From: Symbiodinium natans
Taxonomy: Eukaryota > Sar > Dinophyceae > Suessiales > Symbiodiniaceae
Assembly: GCA_905221605.1 (NCBI GenBank)
Contig: CAJNDS010002673.1
Coordinates: forward strand, 162,584-226,583
Reading direction: 5' to 3'
Length of the DNA: 64,000 bases
Shown here piece by piece: positions 53,111-63,996 of this stretch. The translations under genes were made by a program, and so were the position numbers. The notes under the pieces are model-generated. The model was given only the letters and a program-made list of their open reading frames with translations, ran no database searches and was not told where the DNA came from. Numbering within the stretch: position 1 is the first letter of the stretch; each line of letters starts with the position of its first letter.

Positions 53111-56100
53111 GCCCCAGAGCAAGTCAACGGCCCCGCCCCTGGCGAGGGCGCAGTGGCCCCAAAGGAGGCAAGCTTCAGAATTGACGGTTCTTAGGGGTTG
53201 GTCCTTAGGGTTCTTTAGGGGTTTTCTAGGGGTTCCTCAGGGTTCATGGGGGTTCTTTGGGATTCTTTGGGGTTCTGAGGGTTCTTTAGATGGAGTTCTT
53301 AGGGTTCTGAGGGTTTAGGGCGTTTTTAAGGGTTGTTAGGAGTTCTTAGGATTAGGGTTCTTAGGGTTTTTAGGGTTTAGGCTGTAGGGCAGTTTGGTTT
53401 GTCGGTTGAGAAAAAACGGTTTAGGGTTTGGCTATTTGGTTGGCAGTGGGGTTTCGGGCTTTTTGGGTTGCAGAGGGGATTCAGGAGGATTGCAGTCCTT
53501 TTGAGTTGTAGGGGTTTTCAGGGTTTAGGGAAAGAATCTAGGAGAGGGCTCTCTGCTACAGGCTTATCAGGGGTTTTGCTGTCACTCGAGAAAGGCTCAT
53601 GGGCAGTTATAAGTAGGGTTAGAAGTAATGCAACCTAGATTATGACCTTAATTGAGGTACTGATATCCCTACATATACCTGCCCATGAACCTTCAAGTAG
53701 CCCTAAACCCTAAACCCTAAACCCTAAACCCTAAACCCTAAACCCTAAACCCTAGACCTTTGGGGGGTGTAGTGATAGGGTTTTTAGAGGCTCCAGGATG
53801 GAAACAACTAAACCCTAAGCCCCTTTGAGTTTGGTCTAGGGTTTAGGGGTTTAGGGGTTTAGGGGTTTAGGGTTTAGGGTTTGAGGTTTAGGGTTTAGGG
53901 TTTAGGGTTTAGGGTTTAGGGTTTAGGGGTTAGGGGTTTGGGGTTTTGGGCTTCTGAGGTTTTAGGGTTTTAGGCCTTGGGGTTCCAAGTGTAGAAGTGC
54001 CGTAAGCCCGATGCCCTAAGCCTTATGTCTTGTTTAGGGTGTAGGGTTAGGGTAAAGGGCCGGACAGAGCATGGGAGAGAGACAGACAGAGATGGGTTTA
54101 AGCTTTTGAGGGCCTCATTCCGGCACGCAGGAAGAAAAAGGATGCGGGGGTTCGGAGCTGCTAGGCTCTGGCTTCAGGGGCCTGATTCAGGGTTTAGGGT
54201 TTAGGGTTCAGGGTTTAGGGCCTAAGGGTTTGGGGACCCGGCTTGAGTGTTCCAGGTTTCAGGAGCAACTAACAGCGGGTACGAGCCCTCCTGAATTCTC
54301 AATGTGAGCGGGAGGGCTTCGAGTTAGAGCAGGCATGCTTGAAGGTTCACGTGTAGTTATAAGTCGGGTTATAAACAAGGTGGCCTTTATTATCACCTTA
54401 ATGAAAGTTAGGCTATACTCGCCCGACTTTTGAACTACCCACGAACCTTCCTAAACCCTAAGCCCTAAGGCCTCAACCCTACTTATCACTAGGGGACGGC
54501 TTGCAACCACACCCCAACACTTTCCCCAAGCCTTTCGGACACATTGCGGCCGCGCCCTTATAGGGTTTAGGGTTTAGGGTTTAGGGTTTAGGGTTGAGGG
54601 TTTAGGGTTTAGGGTTTAGGGGCCAGCTGTGCCCTGCACCTCAGAAGCCCATGCTTTCGCCAGGCCGCCGCAGCGGCTCCCAAACCTAGTGCCAGCAAGG
54701 AGGGAAGGTACCACACCGGCCAGAAGGCTCGGTTTTTGCTGTATTACCTTAGGGTTTAGGGTTTAGGGTTTAGGGTTTAGGGTTTAGGCTTTAGGCTTTA
54801 GGGTTTAGGGTTTAGGGATACTTGCTTCTTAGGGGTTAGGATCGACAGGGTTTAGGGTTCAGAGTTCACAAGTGCTCCGCTGGCGGGGGCCGCAAAACAG
54901 GGCAGGGAGCAAGTCGAAAGGGCTTTTGGGTTTAGGGTTTAGGGTTTAGGGTTTAGGGTTTTAGGGTTTAGGGTTTAGGGTTTAGGGTTAGTGAAAGAAA
55001 GCCCCCCCTAACCGAATTCTGCCACGATCGAAGCCTTAAGTGGCCGCGTGATCCCACGAAACAGGCGTTGTCAGTTGGGATGTTCCCCCTTAAACTAACA
55101 GTCCTCAATAGGGACTATAGGGGGTTACTACAATCCCAATTCTGGACTGTGAGTATAAGGGGGAACATCCCAAGTTATCAGTGTTGAACGTGGAAGCCCT
55201 CCACCATAAACCCTTCCATTGCCCTAAACCCTAAACCCTAAACCCTAAACCCTAATTCTCATGTGCTTCATATCAAGCCAGCGGAAGCAGGATGGGCTTC
55301 TATGCAGTACCCCAGAATCCCCTGAGAATCCCTTGACATTGGGTTGGTGTTGGGGCTAAACCCTAAACCCTAAACCCCGAACCCTAAACCCTAAACCCGA
55401 AACCCTAAACCCTGAACCCTAAACCCTAAACCTAAACCCTAAACCCTAAACCCTAAACCCTAAACCCTAAAACCCTAAACCCTGAACCCTAAACCCTAAA
55501 CCCTAAACCAAAACCCTAAGCCCTAAACCGTAAACAAAAAACAACGAATTCACAAGGCCGCATCACCTAGATTTGGGAAGGTCATGTACATGAGTGGCCA
55601 ACTGCAGAAGTACGTGGTGAGCGAAGTGGTCCGGGTTCTCCGGACCGAAAGCGGGGCGGCTTGTCGGAAAGGGTTTAGGGTTTGGGGTTTTGGGTTTAGG
55701 GTTTAGGAAGCGCTTCAGATGACCAGGGTTCAGGGGTTTAGGGTTTAGGGTGTTTGACCCGCATGCCGGATAGTTAGGTCGATTTGCAGAGTTCCAGTAG
55801 AGTCCTGCTCCCAGAGCCTGGGTTTAGGCTCATGCGCCATGCCAGCTTATTCTGGGGAAGATTCCCACAAGGTTGAGGCAGGAGCTTTAAGCATTTCTGT
55901 GGTGCGCAACGCCCAAGTATAGCCATTTGCCCAGACTCCCATGGCCTAACCTTGCACACCCCGCAACCCGCCCATAACTCCTACCCCTTAAGAAGCAGCC
56001 TGAAGCCTACCCCTCTTCCCAGCGCACTCAAGGTAAGGGTTTAGAGTTTAGGGTTCAAGGGTCAGCCTGCTTGAGCGATTGCTCAGAAACGCTACTATGA

Positions 56101-56185
56101 CCTCACCGTCAAGAAGATGGTGCCTGAGAGGAGGTGGGCCGGGCAACATCTGGACTTAACCACATTACGAGTTGAAAATGTGTAG
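53111..56185 (+). CDS. Unknown gene, possible four-exon model
   Basis: Four coding-like + strand pieces: 53111-53186 (APEQVNGPAPGEGAVAPK), 54664-54732 (AAPKPSASKEGRYHTGQK), 55581-55672 (VMYMSGQLQKYVVSEVVRV) and 56081-56185 (AQKRYYDLTVKKMVPERRW, ending TAG at 56183). Each follows an AG and lies next to telomere-like arrays. Whether they belong to one protein is inference; no domain is recognisable. A- and B-family elements lie between them. The third and fourth pieces are the most convincing. Confidence 0.45.
53587..53697. repeat. B-family introner-like element
   Basis: GGCTCATGGGCAGTTATAAG left, TGCCCATGAACCTTCAAG right. Confidence 0.75.
54338..54450. repeat. B-family introner-like element
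   Basis: CTTGAAGGTTCACGTGTAGT left, ACTACCCACGAACCTTC right. Confidence 0.75.
55075..55174. repeat. A-family introner-like element, copy 6
   Basis: TTGGGATGTTCCCCCTTA left, TAAGGGGGAACATCCCAAG right, with AACAGTCCTCAATAGGG / TCTGGACTGT inside. The cleanest A copy. Confidence 0.92.
55360..55515. repeat. CCCTAAA array, about 20 units
   Basis: Degenerate, with CCCGAAA and CCCTGAA variants. Confidence 0.95.
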
Positions 56186-56672
56186 CAGTGGAGAAAGCAG
56201 CGTTGTCAGAATCTCTTGGTGGCTCGGCAAAAGGAATCGTATGCGCACGAAAGCCCTAACCATAAACCGCCTGGAGCCCCTTTTTTTGGGGGGGGAGGGG
56301 GGGGGGGAATCTAGATAGCGACCTGCATGCTGTCTCACGTGTGCCTGCAATACAAGTGAGCCAGTGATGGCACCGAGTCACTGGGAAGGGAGCTTTATAT
56401 GGGCTTAGGGGTTTAGGGGAAGATCCGGTTTCTGAAGGTAGGGTGGTCGCCCTAAGCCCTAAACCCTAAATCCCGAATTTCGTTGATCCCTGCGCCGAGA
56501 CGACTTTGTCAGGCTCGTGCTTCCACGTTCATCACAGGGTGTTTGCACAAGGTCAGTTCCAGGCCCAGCTTCCCCTGGCTGCAGCTCGCAGGTTTAGGGG
56601 TTGAGGGTTTAGGGTTTAGGGTTTAGGGTCTAGGGCTTAGGGTCTAGAAGTTGTTTTGGGTCTTCTTGCAAG

Positions 56673-56771
56673 TCGGGGGATCTCCCGGAGCTTCGGGAGA
56701 AGCATCCGATTCGCCATGGCCTTTGCCGAGCCGCGCCTGCCACCGCTGCCGCCGGCGTCTTGGCAGCCCAG
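56673..56771 (+). CDS. Unknown gene, exon 1
   Basis: 33 codons from TGCAAG to GCCCAG, followed by GTGGTACCC, the D-family start, so the element supplies the donor. Confidence 0.6.
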
Positions 56772-58258
56772 GTGGTACCCTTTAGGGTTTAGGGTTTAGG
56801 GTTTAGGGTTTAGGGTTTAGGGTTTAGGGTTTAGGGTTTAGGGTTTACCTCTTTTTTTTGTTGGTTATATGGGTTCCCTTATAATAAGAGTAACCACCCC
56901 CCCCCCCAAGAAAAAAAGGGCGGCCTTGTTGTAATTATGGTCACTGGGCTACTAAAAGGTAACCCAGTGGTACACTTTACCTTCATTTTTTTGGTTATAT
57001 GGGTTCCCTTATAAGAGTAGCCACGCCCCAAAAAAGGGTGCCCTTATAATATGGTTTCTGGGCTGTTCATTTTTGTTCATGGGTTCCCTTGTAAGAGTAA
57101 CCACCCCCCCCCCCCCAACAGGGTGCCCTTGTTATAAAATGGTTGCTGGCCTACTAAGGGGTAGCCCAGTGGTACCCTTTACCCATTTTGTTGTTGCCAT
57201 GGGTTCCCTTATACAGCAACCACCAAAAAGGGTCCTCTTGTTTATACTATAAAGTAACCTAAACCCCTCAAAAAGGGTGCCCTTACTAGAATATAGTTAC
57301 TGGGCGCCCGGTGGTACCCTTTACTTTTCTTTGTTTCTTGGTTATGGCTTCCCTTATAAACGCAGCCACCCCCCAAAAAATAGGGCGCCCTTATTATGGT
57401 ATGGCTACTGGGCTACGAAGGTGTTCATCACGGTCGATGCAAAGTCGCCCGACTCCGAGGACATCTTCCGTCGCGCCACAGTACCTGAGTAGCTGAGTGA
57501 GTACACTTTTTTTCTTTTTCTCACTTTTTTGGGATACTAATAATCTCTACAAAACCAAAAGTGTACACTTTTTTGGGATACCAGAATCTCTACAAAACCA
57601 AAAGTATACACTTTTTTGGGATACTAGAATCTCTACAAGAACACTTTTTTGGGGGCTTGTGAACTCAGCAACTAAGGTACGTCGCTCCAGGAGCTTCTCC
57701 GGCTACGCACCTTTCGGGCGCAGCGACGCTGAGCCGGAGCTTCCTTCGAGCTGCGACGCAGACCCAGCAAGTGCCACTGCAGACCCCGTGGTGTGGCCGG
57801 ACACCGATGAGGATGCAGTGGTGGGCTGCTCTGAGGCGTCGCCCGGTTACATGAGATGCTTCTCAGCGCTCACCTTATCGACGGGCAAGGACCTTGACGT
57901 GGACCCCTCCGTGAAAGTCGCCCTAGATCTCGAAAGTGCTATTCCAACACCACATGGGAAGCAGGAAGTCGTCGCCGTTCATTCGGGTGCGCAGGCCTCG
58001 CGGGAGAACAGGAAGAAGCGTGGCCGAACACGTAACTTGGTAACCCAGTGGTACCCTGTACCCTTCCTGTGGTTCTTGGTTACCTTAAGACGTAGCCAAC
58101 CCCACAAAGGGCACCCTTATTATAAGATGGCTACTGGGCTACCAAGGGAAGCACCGCCCCCAAGACCCAGATCCGCACCCGACCGCGGGCACATCGACGT
58201 CAGTGCTGCAGGCCCAGCGTGCTGCTGCCACTGTCTTGAACAAAGTTCGAGCCACTAG
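56673..58258 (+). CDS. Unknown gene, four exons with introner-built introns
   Basis: Exons 56673-56771 (SGDLPELREKHPIRHG...GVLAAQ), 57421-57480 (VFITVDAKSPDSEDIFRRAT), 57677-58039 (VRRSRSFSGYAPFGRSD to RGRTRNL) and 58147-58258. The first two joins are exact phase 0 with GT donors at 56772 and 57481; acceptors are the CGAAG of a D element and CTAAG. The third exon is acidic to basic with no known domain. The frame of the last exon is ambiguous; open readings end at TGA 58241 or TAG 58256. The first intron is a chain of D-family copies, the second a 48-bp tandem repeat, the third a single D element. Confidence 0.65.
56772..57420. repeat. Intron made of a chain of D-family copies
   Basis: At least four D starts (GGTGGTACCCTTT near 56772, GTGGTACACTTT near 56971, GTGGTACCCTTTACC near 57171, GTGGTACCCTTTACT near 57311) and about five D ends (TGGGCTACTAA, TGGGCTG, TGGCCTACTAAG, TGGGCG, TGGGCTACGAAG). 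Internal units TGGGTTCCCTTATA and GGGTGCCCTTATTATA repeat with each. A TTTAGGG array (56780-56846) sits in the first copy. Confidence 0.85.
57421..57480 (+). CDS. Unknown gene, exon 2
   Basis: Exactly 20 codons, VFITVDAKSPDSEDIFRRAT, between the D-family end GAAG and the GT at 57481. Confidence 0.65.
57510..57640. repeat. 48-bp tandem repeat, about three units
   Basis: Units of ACACTTTTTTGGGATACTAG plus AATCTCTACAAAACCAAAAGT, in the intron between exons 2 and 3. Confidence 0.88.
57677..58039 (+). CDS. Unknown gene, exon 3
   Basis: 121 codons of unbiased sequence from VRRSRSFSGYAPFGRSD through SPGYMRCFSALTLSTGKD to KKRGRTRNL. The strongest single exon outside the domain-bearing genes. Confidence 0.7.
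58040..58146. repeat. D-family introner-like element between exons
   Basis: Starts GTAACCCAGTGGTACCC, ends GGCTACTGGGCTACCAAG, with GGGCACCCTTATTATAAGATGG inside. About 107 bp, spanning the whole intron. Confidence 0.85.
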
Positions 58259-58333
58259 GTTGGGACCTTGGTACAGTTGTTGTTTGGGCATTTTCCTTAT
58301 TATTACTGGTTTAAGAGAATCCTAAGCCCGAAA

Positions 58334-58442
58334 CTTGGGATGTTCCCCCCGTAGACCAACAGTCCTTAATGGGGGCTATCCTAGGCGGGGTACTGATGCC
58401 TTTTCGGGACTGTTCGTATAAGGGAGAACACACACATCCCAA
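58334..58442. repeat. A-family introner-like element, copy 7
   Basis: CTTGGGATGTTCCCCCC left, AACACACACATCCCAA right, with CAACAGTCCTTAATGGGGG / GGGACTGTTCG inside. Confidence 0.82.
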
Positions 58443-58777
58443 CCCTAAACCCTAAACCCTAAACCCTTCACCCTACCTAAGCCCCCTTTCCCCCAAACCC
58501 TTAGCCTTGGCCCTTGCTTGGGAATCTTCTTTCAGAGGCTTTCTGGGGCCAACCTAGGCCCTCATGGCTGCGAATCGGCTGCGGTCTTCCCGCAATTAGG
58601 CAGGGTCTGGGGTTTAGGGTTTAGGGTGTAGGGTGTAGGGTGTAGGGTTTAGTAAAGACTGTAAAGACTCCTGTGGATGCAAAAAGGGTTTTAGAAAACA
58701 AAGGGGCTTAGGGCCTTGCAACCATAGGATAGGCCGCCAGCACCGAAAAGCCGCCTCTGGCATGATCGGATGTTCAG

Positions 58778-58981
58778 AGGTCGGGTAGCTTTCCGTCCAA
58801 GAATGAGGTGCCGACCCATGCAATCAAGATTGAAGATGACAGACTAGTGGCGAAAACCTCAGCCCAAACCACAACCGATTGCTTCTCGCAGCCACCCTTC
58901 GAGAAGAGTGCTTGCTCTCAAGTCCACGCTGTCATCGGCTCTCTAAGAAATCGGCCCAAGTATTTTCGACCGCTGGTGTGA
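58778..58981 (+). CDS. Candidate exon, unknown protein
   Basis: From TTCAG the frame RSGSFPSKNEVPTHAIKI, DDRLVAKTSAQTTTDCFS, then QVHAVIGSLRNRPKYFR ends at TGA 58979. About 67 unbiased codons. No known domain. Confidence 0.5.
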   Translation, partial: RSGSFPSKNEVPTHAIKIEDDRLVAKTSAQTTTDCFSQPPFEKSACSQVHAVIGSLRNRPKYFRPLV

Positions 58982-59235
58982 CTTGCCTGTTCTCAGATTC
59001 ATGGATCCTGAAATCATGTCCTATTCTCGCACTCTAGCGTGAAAGGAGCAGCGGCGGTCATGCAACGGTATTGCTCGTTCTGAGCTGATGGGCTCTGGTG
59101 AACAAACAGGTGCCATACGTGCGCCTGCTGCCACAGCCTGAATGAAAGTGTACGTGTTTATGTATTGTGGGGGGAGGGGGGTCGGGCTGGGGCCGAAAGT
59201 CCCCCACCCCTAAACCCCAAACCTACCCGCTGCAG

Positions 59236-59320
59236 GGCGCATTTCGAACCTTCATGGATACCAGAGGTCGGATGGTCTGCGCCTGCAGCCAGCACAGACG
59301 ACATGAGCCCAACAAACTAG
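59236..59320 (+). CDS. Candidate exon, unknown protein
   Basis: From CTGCAG the frame GAFRTFMDTRGRMVCACSQ then HRRHEPNKL ends before GTAGGC at 59321, where an S-family repeat begins. Confidence 0.5.
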
Positions 59321-59484
59321 GTAGGCTCTTGGGGGGGCATGTTATGTTTTCTCTTATTGGCATATTCAGGATTTTTGTTCACAGGGCTTTAAGGGCCATC
59401 CTAAAACAGGCCGTTCAAAGCCATTGTGCATACCTCGTGGCTGTTAAACAGGCCTGGGTGGGCAGCTGTTTTGTGGCTGTCATA

Positions 59485-59620
59485 CTTGGAGGTTCATGGT
59501 ACTTTGTAGCCACTTATAACTGTACTTATCACTGTACCCATAGCCATCTTAGGGCACTTAAGGGGCTTACAAGTACAGTTATAAGCACAGTTTGGTTAAC
59601 AAGTACCATGAACCTCCAAG
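59485..59620. repeat. C-family introner-like element, copy 3
   Basis: CTTGGAGGTTCATGGTACTT left, AAGTACCATGAACCTCCAAG right: 20-bp perfect inverted termini. Confidence 0.93.
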
Positions 59621-59695
59621 TACAGGCCTGTACAGGCCCGCAGGCGCCGCCCGAAGACCGACTCTTGCCCTAAGCCCTAAACCCTAAACCCTAAA

Positions 59696-59815
59696 CTTCA
59701 TGGGTAGTAGGCAGGGTCCCCACAGTGGGGATATAAGTCCAGTGAATTTATTGTGACCTTAATGAAGGTACTTCTAACTTCTAACGCTACTTTTAGTTAC
59801 CCATGAGCCTTCAAG
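59696..59815. repeat. B-family introner-like element
   Basis: CTTCATGGGTAGTAGG left, TTACCCATGAGCCTTCAAG right. Confidence 0.7.
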
Positions 59816-59864
59816 TAACAGAGGGGGAAGCTAAGGGAGCGTCACTACTTCATGGGATATTCAG

Positions 59865-59990
59865 GGCAATGGCCAGGTTCTGATAGCGAGGCGCGCTAAT
59901 GCCAACGTTACACGGAATTCGCTGAGAGCTTCTATGCATGATCGCCTGCCAAATTTCACAATGTGTTATATGGGCAGACGAATCTGTTGA
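59865..59990 (+). CDS. Candidate exon, unknown protein
   Basis: From TTCAG the frame GNGQVLIARRANANVTRNS then RASMHDRLPNFTMCYMG ends at TGA 59988. Confidence 0.42.
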   Translation, partial: GNGQVLIARRANANVTRNSLRASMHDRLPNFTMCYMGRRIC

Positions 59991-60162
59991 AAGTGATCAG
60001 GTTACATACGTCGAGTTCCAGCCAGAACCAACCAGAATCAACGTTCCTCGTGCTTCAGATCACTATCAAGCAGACAATGTTCCTTCGGGGGATCCCCGGG
60101 CAGATGCATGCATTCGTCCAAGCGCCAGCTAATTATCTACAACTCCTTTGAGCCAGACACCA

Positions 60163-60465
60163 CCTGAAAATGAGAAGAAGGGCAAAAAGGGCATGCTCCT
60201 GAGGAGTGTAGCAGTTAAGAAAGGGCGAACACGGTCATTGACCAATGGCCCCCTGGTCCCCATCTGGCCACTCGGGGTACTTGTTATACTACGTGCCCGT
60301 GCGAATCCCACACCCCGAACATCCCAAAGCATATGCTGGACGTTGACCATCTTGCATCTCTTCAGATCTTGTGGCCCCCTACAGGGAGGGAACTGTGGAG
60401 GAACTGTTACCTTCTCCCCTTGCAAAACCTATTCTTTGGTGTGGTTTAGGGTGGAGGGCATGTAG
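60163..60465 (+). CDS. Candidate exon, unknown protein
   Basis: Open + frame with NEKKGKKGMLLRSVAVKKG then RTRSLTNGPLVPIWPLG. The second half looks less coding-like, so the true exon is probably shorter. Confidence 0.35.
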   Translation, partial: PENEKKGKKGMLLRSVAVKKGRTRSLTNGPLVPIWPLGVLVILRARANPTPRTSQSICWTLTILHLFRSCGPLQGGNCGGTVTFSPCKTYSLVWFRVEGM

Positions 60466-61089
60466 GGCCACTACGTTACTTCAAAAGAGAAACGGGCCTA
60501 CCCAGCAAAAAAGTACTGTAGGTTCTAGAAGGACAAAGGTCAATGGTAGCTTTCGGGACTTTCGGGGTTAGGTTTAGGGCTTAGGCATTTTAGCCCTAAA
60601 CCCTAAACCCTAAACCCTAAACCCTAAACCCTAAACCCTAAGCTCTAACCCGAAACCCTATACCCTTTTAAGTCTTTTAGTCTCTGAGCCCCTGACCGCG
60701 CCCACACCAAGGGCCCTTGAGTGCCAAGCTCTCCAAACTCTGTACCTCAAGAACCCAAAAGCCTCCCTTTGATTGCAGGTTACCGAAGCTGCCTATAAGG
60801 GATTTCATAGGATTTTTTTGTTGTAGGGTACCCAAGAAGCCTACAAAAAAGTTCATAAGATGTTGAACAAAAAAACAGATCTTCCATTCTTAAGGTAGGG
60901 TGTAATCCGAACACGCATGGCCACGAACCCACGAAGCGCCCCGAGTTGCGATAGCTCGGTCTGTTCACACGCTAGGGTTTAGGGCTTAGGCTAGGGTTTA
61001 GGGCTTAGGGCTTAGGGCTTCGGGCTTAGGGCTTAGGGCTTAGGGCTTAGGGCTTAGGGCTTAGGGCTTAAGGGTTTTCATAATTTCAG

Positions 61090-61201
61090 GGTGGAAGTGC
61101 GCGAGGCTGCAACTGTGGAAGGGCTTGTCTGGTCACCTCCACCCCCAGAATCGCATCATTGCTATGATTCTTCTGTTGCTCTTTTGTACCCTAAGGCCTA
61201 A
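61090..61201 (+). CDS. Candidate terminal exon, unknown protein
   Basis: From TTTCAG the frame VEVREAATVEGLVWSPPP then ESHHCYDSSVALLYPKA ends at TAA 61199. A degenerate TTAGGGC array (60975-61075) precedes it. Confidence 0.5.
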
Positions 61202-61325
61202 GGCTCTTGGGCCCCCAAAACCCTACAAATTGAGGCCCCGCGACCCTCCCTAGGAGGTACCAGTGCCTCTGTAGGAGGGTCCTCGGAGCCTGAGGGTAGT
61301 TACTATAAGTTGTTTTTGTTGGTTT

Positions 61326-61350
61326 GGGGGGGGGGGGGGGGGGGGGGGGC
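61326..61350. repeat. Poly-G run of about 24 bases
   Basis: Uninterrupted G tract in a gene-poor stretch. Confidence 0.95.
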
Positions 61351-61386
61351 GCCCAAATCCTGCAGCCCTAAACCCTGAGACCTACC

Positions 61387-61468
61387 CTAATTCCTTATGA
61401 AGACTTGTCTCCTGTGGGAAGGATCCGGCCGGTCCCCACGAAGGGCAAGCGGGCAAAGGCAACCACTG
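61387..61468 (+). CDS. Candidate exon, unknown protein
   Basis: Frame YEDLSPVGRIRPVPTKGK then RAKATTEWV, ending at TTTAGGG-type DNA. Confidence 0.42.
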
Positions 61469-62778
61469 AGTGGGTTCTAGGGTTTAGGATTTACATAGGG
61501 TTTTGGGGTTTAGGGTTTAGGTTTAGGGTTTAGGGTTTAGGGTTTAGCATCCTTGTCCGAATTCTTCTTGGCGGCAGGCTCTTAGAACACGACGGCGCCC
61601 CCCCCCCCCCCCCCAAGTCTAAGCTCCATAACGGTCTTTGGCTGGGGTCCTCACTCGCGGTGCACATGGCTTGCCGGATTGGAGCTGGGTTTCGGAGTAC
61701 TATACTCGAATACTTGTTTAGTTCTGGGTTCGTATTATAGCTGCTAGTATCTACAAAGTATATACTTTCCTTCCAGGGTCTACTCCAAAGTAGGGGGAGA
61801 GAACCCTCAATCCTAAACCCGAAATCCGTGAGCCTAAGCAAAAAACCTAAAACCCTTGGTGTGGAGCTCCTTGGGCTTGAGTCCCGCAAGCCCTGCCCTC
61901 AACCCTCCGTAAACCATAAACCCTTCCCATCCGGACCACTACTGTCTTGTTTCTTGAGCCTGGTACCTCGCAGTTTTCCAGGGCTGCCCACAAGTTGGTA
62001 AACCCCAGAAGCCCAAATTAAGTGGTTTGGCTGTCGTCGTGCTGGTTCTTGGGTCACTTTCCTGGCATACTTCCGCGGACGTTGTCGTCCCGAAAAATTG
62101 TTCCCCGGCAGCGCGTGGCAAGTGACGAACCCTGACCCCTTGCGAAGCCCCAACAAATCGAAGTTGGGACTCACGGGTTGATTTAAATCATGTGCTTTGT
62201 AAGCTCGTTGCCCGCAAGTCTAACTCTAACCTATGTAAACCCATGAAACCCCCAAACTCCCAAACCCTAAACCCTAAACGCTAACACAGGGTAATTGAGA
62301 TCAGCCGCTACATCAGTCTTCTCAGCCTGTAAGGCGGGGCAGCCAGCAGAACCAGCTCAAGGGTCAGGCATCTGGGTATGGTTGCTTGAGGTGAGTGGGT
62401 TTTGGGTTTAGGTTTAGGGTTTGGGGTTGAATTCGGGTTTGGGGTGTACGTAGGGTGTAGGTACCTGATAGGCATCCCTTTGTAAACTTGATTCTTTACA
62501 GGTCAACTCTTGCAACGGACCCGAATGCAGACACATGTCACGTACACGGCAAAACAAGAGATGCATTGCGCGACACGAGATCCCGTCTTGTCCATATCTC
62601 TTGCTCTCTCTCTCTCTCCATTATCTCTCTGTCTGTCTCTTTCTGATCTATCTTTCTCTTTGTCTCTTTATCCGTAATGATCATCGTTTTTCTCTTTCAA
62701 ACGCTTTTCATCTATCGACGTATTTGATGTTATTGTGTTATCTTGCTTAAAAAAAATGTGGGTGCACCCCAACAGCAG

Positions 62779-62848
62779 TCCATGGACGACGAGTGACGAC
62801 AGTTACGAGGACGGCGCGCCCCACACGCCTCAACTTCGCGACTCTACG
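62779..62848 (+). CDS. Candidate exon, unknown protein
   Basis: Frame PWTTSDDSYEDGAPHTPQL then RDST, between a CAGCAG and a T-tract/CCCTAAA array. Confidence 0.38.
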
Positions 62849-62857
62849 CATTTTTTT

Positions 62858-62925
62858 AACCCTAAACCCTAAACCCTAAACCCTAAACCCTAAACCCTAA
62901 ACCCTAAACCCTAAACCCTAAACCC
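62858..62925. repeat. CCCTAAA array, about 10 units
   Basis: Near-perfect. Confidence 0.95.
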
Positions 62926-63297
62926 AGGCCTCAACACCAAACCAACCTCCAAAGCTGACGACCGTTAGATGGCGCACGCGGGCACACCGGCAGGATGCTG
63001 GGTCAGCTTGTGAAACCCTGGAACCCTAAACCCTAAACCCTAAACCCTAAACCTCATAAACCGGGGCCTAAACCCTAACCTTAAGCTTATAAACCGGGGC
63101 CGAAACCCCAAACCCTAAACCCTATCCTTAAGAGACAGAAGCCCTTCTGCTACGCTTGCAGGAACTTGTTCTTATTACATCGGACTGGCTTTAGGCACCC
63201 GGGTCCCCAACTATTCCTCTGACTTTCCGATGATTTCTCCTTTTTGAGGGTTTAGGGTTTGGGGTTCAGGGTTCAGAGGACCCAGAGTACCCAGAGT

Positions 63298-63402
63298 AGT
63301 GCCCTTATTCCTTCCTTTTTCTTTTTTTTTTTGCGGGGGGGGGGGGGGGGGGGGGGGGCCTTATGGGTTCCATTATAACCCACTACTGGGCAACCTGGAT
63401 GA
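63298..63402. repeat. D-family element with poly-G insert
   Basis: AGTAGTGCCCTTATTCC left, CCCACTACTGGGCAACCTGG right, with a run of about 22 G in the middle. An open frame after it (to 63728) is of doubtful coding value. Confidence 0.55.
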
Positions 63403-63861
63403 TTGCGATTCTAGTGACTGGTGACTGGTTGCTCTCATGTACTACCATTCTGATTAGAGAAGTGCACCAGCTCTTGGTGATTTTCAGCACAGTTCCTCCT
63501 CTCACTTCAAGCTTTGTTTTTGGGCAATCGCTGTTCGGATTGCTTCTGGGTGTTCGCAAGCCTGCGAGTTCAACCTGGCTTGAGCAATCAGGTTCCTTGT
63601 GGAAAGGACCCTGCCCCCCAACAAAAAGGAGTAAAGGCAACGCTAAGAATAACACCCGAATGCTGAGCAATCCTTCATATCAAGCTTCAGCTCGTCGGAG
63701 GGGATGTTTGAAGATGCACTGCCACTAGACTAGGCTTGTTTCAGACCTTTGCCACAGCAATGGAGAAGTTTTGAACCCTAAACCCTAAACCCTGAGCCCT
63801 GAACCCGCCTGAAGCCCGAAGCCTTGCACATGCTTCAACCCCCAAGGCCGACACCAACCGA

Positions 63862-63996
63862 CGCACGTGCACGCGCACGCACGCGCGCACGCGCCCACAT
63901 GCGCCACGCGCCCACACGCGCCACGCGCCCACACGCGCCACGCGCCCACACGCGCCCACACGCGCCCACACGCCCCACACGCGCCACGCGCCCACA
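63862..63996. repeat. CACGCGCC/CACACGCGCC tandem repeat
   Basis: About 130 bases of 8-10-bp C/G/A units running to the window edge. Open frames over it are low-complexity artefacts. Confidence 0.92.

Noticed and set aside
56772-57420. CRISPR array
   Set aside because: The repeats are whole degenerate inverted-repeat elements of variable spacing in an intron, without uniform direct repeats, unique spacers or cas genes.
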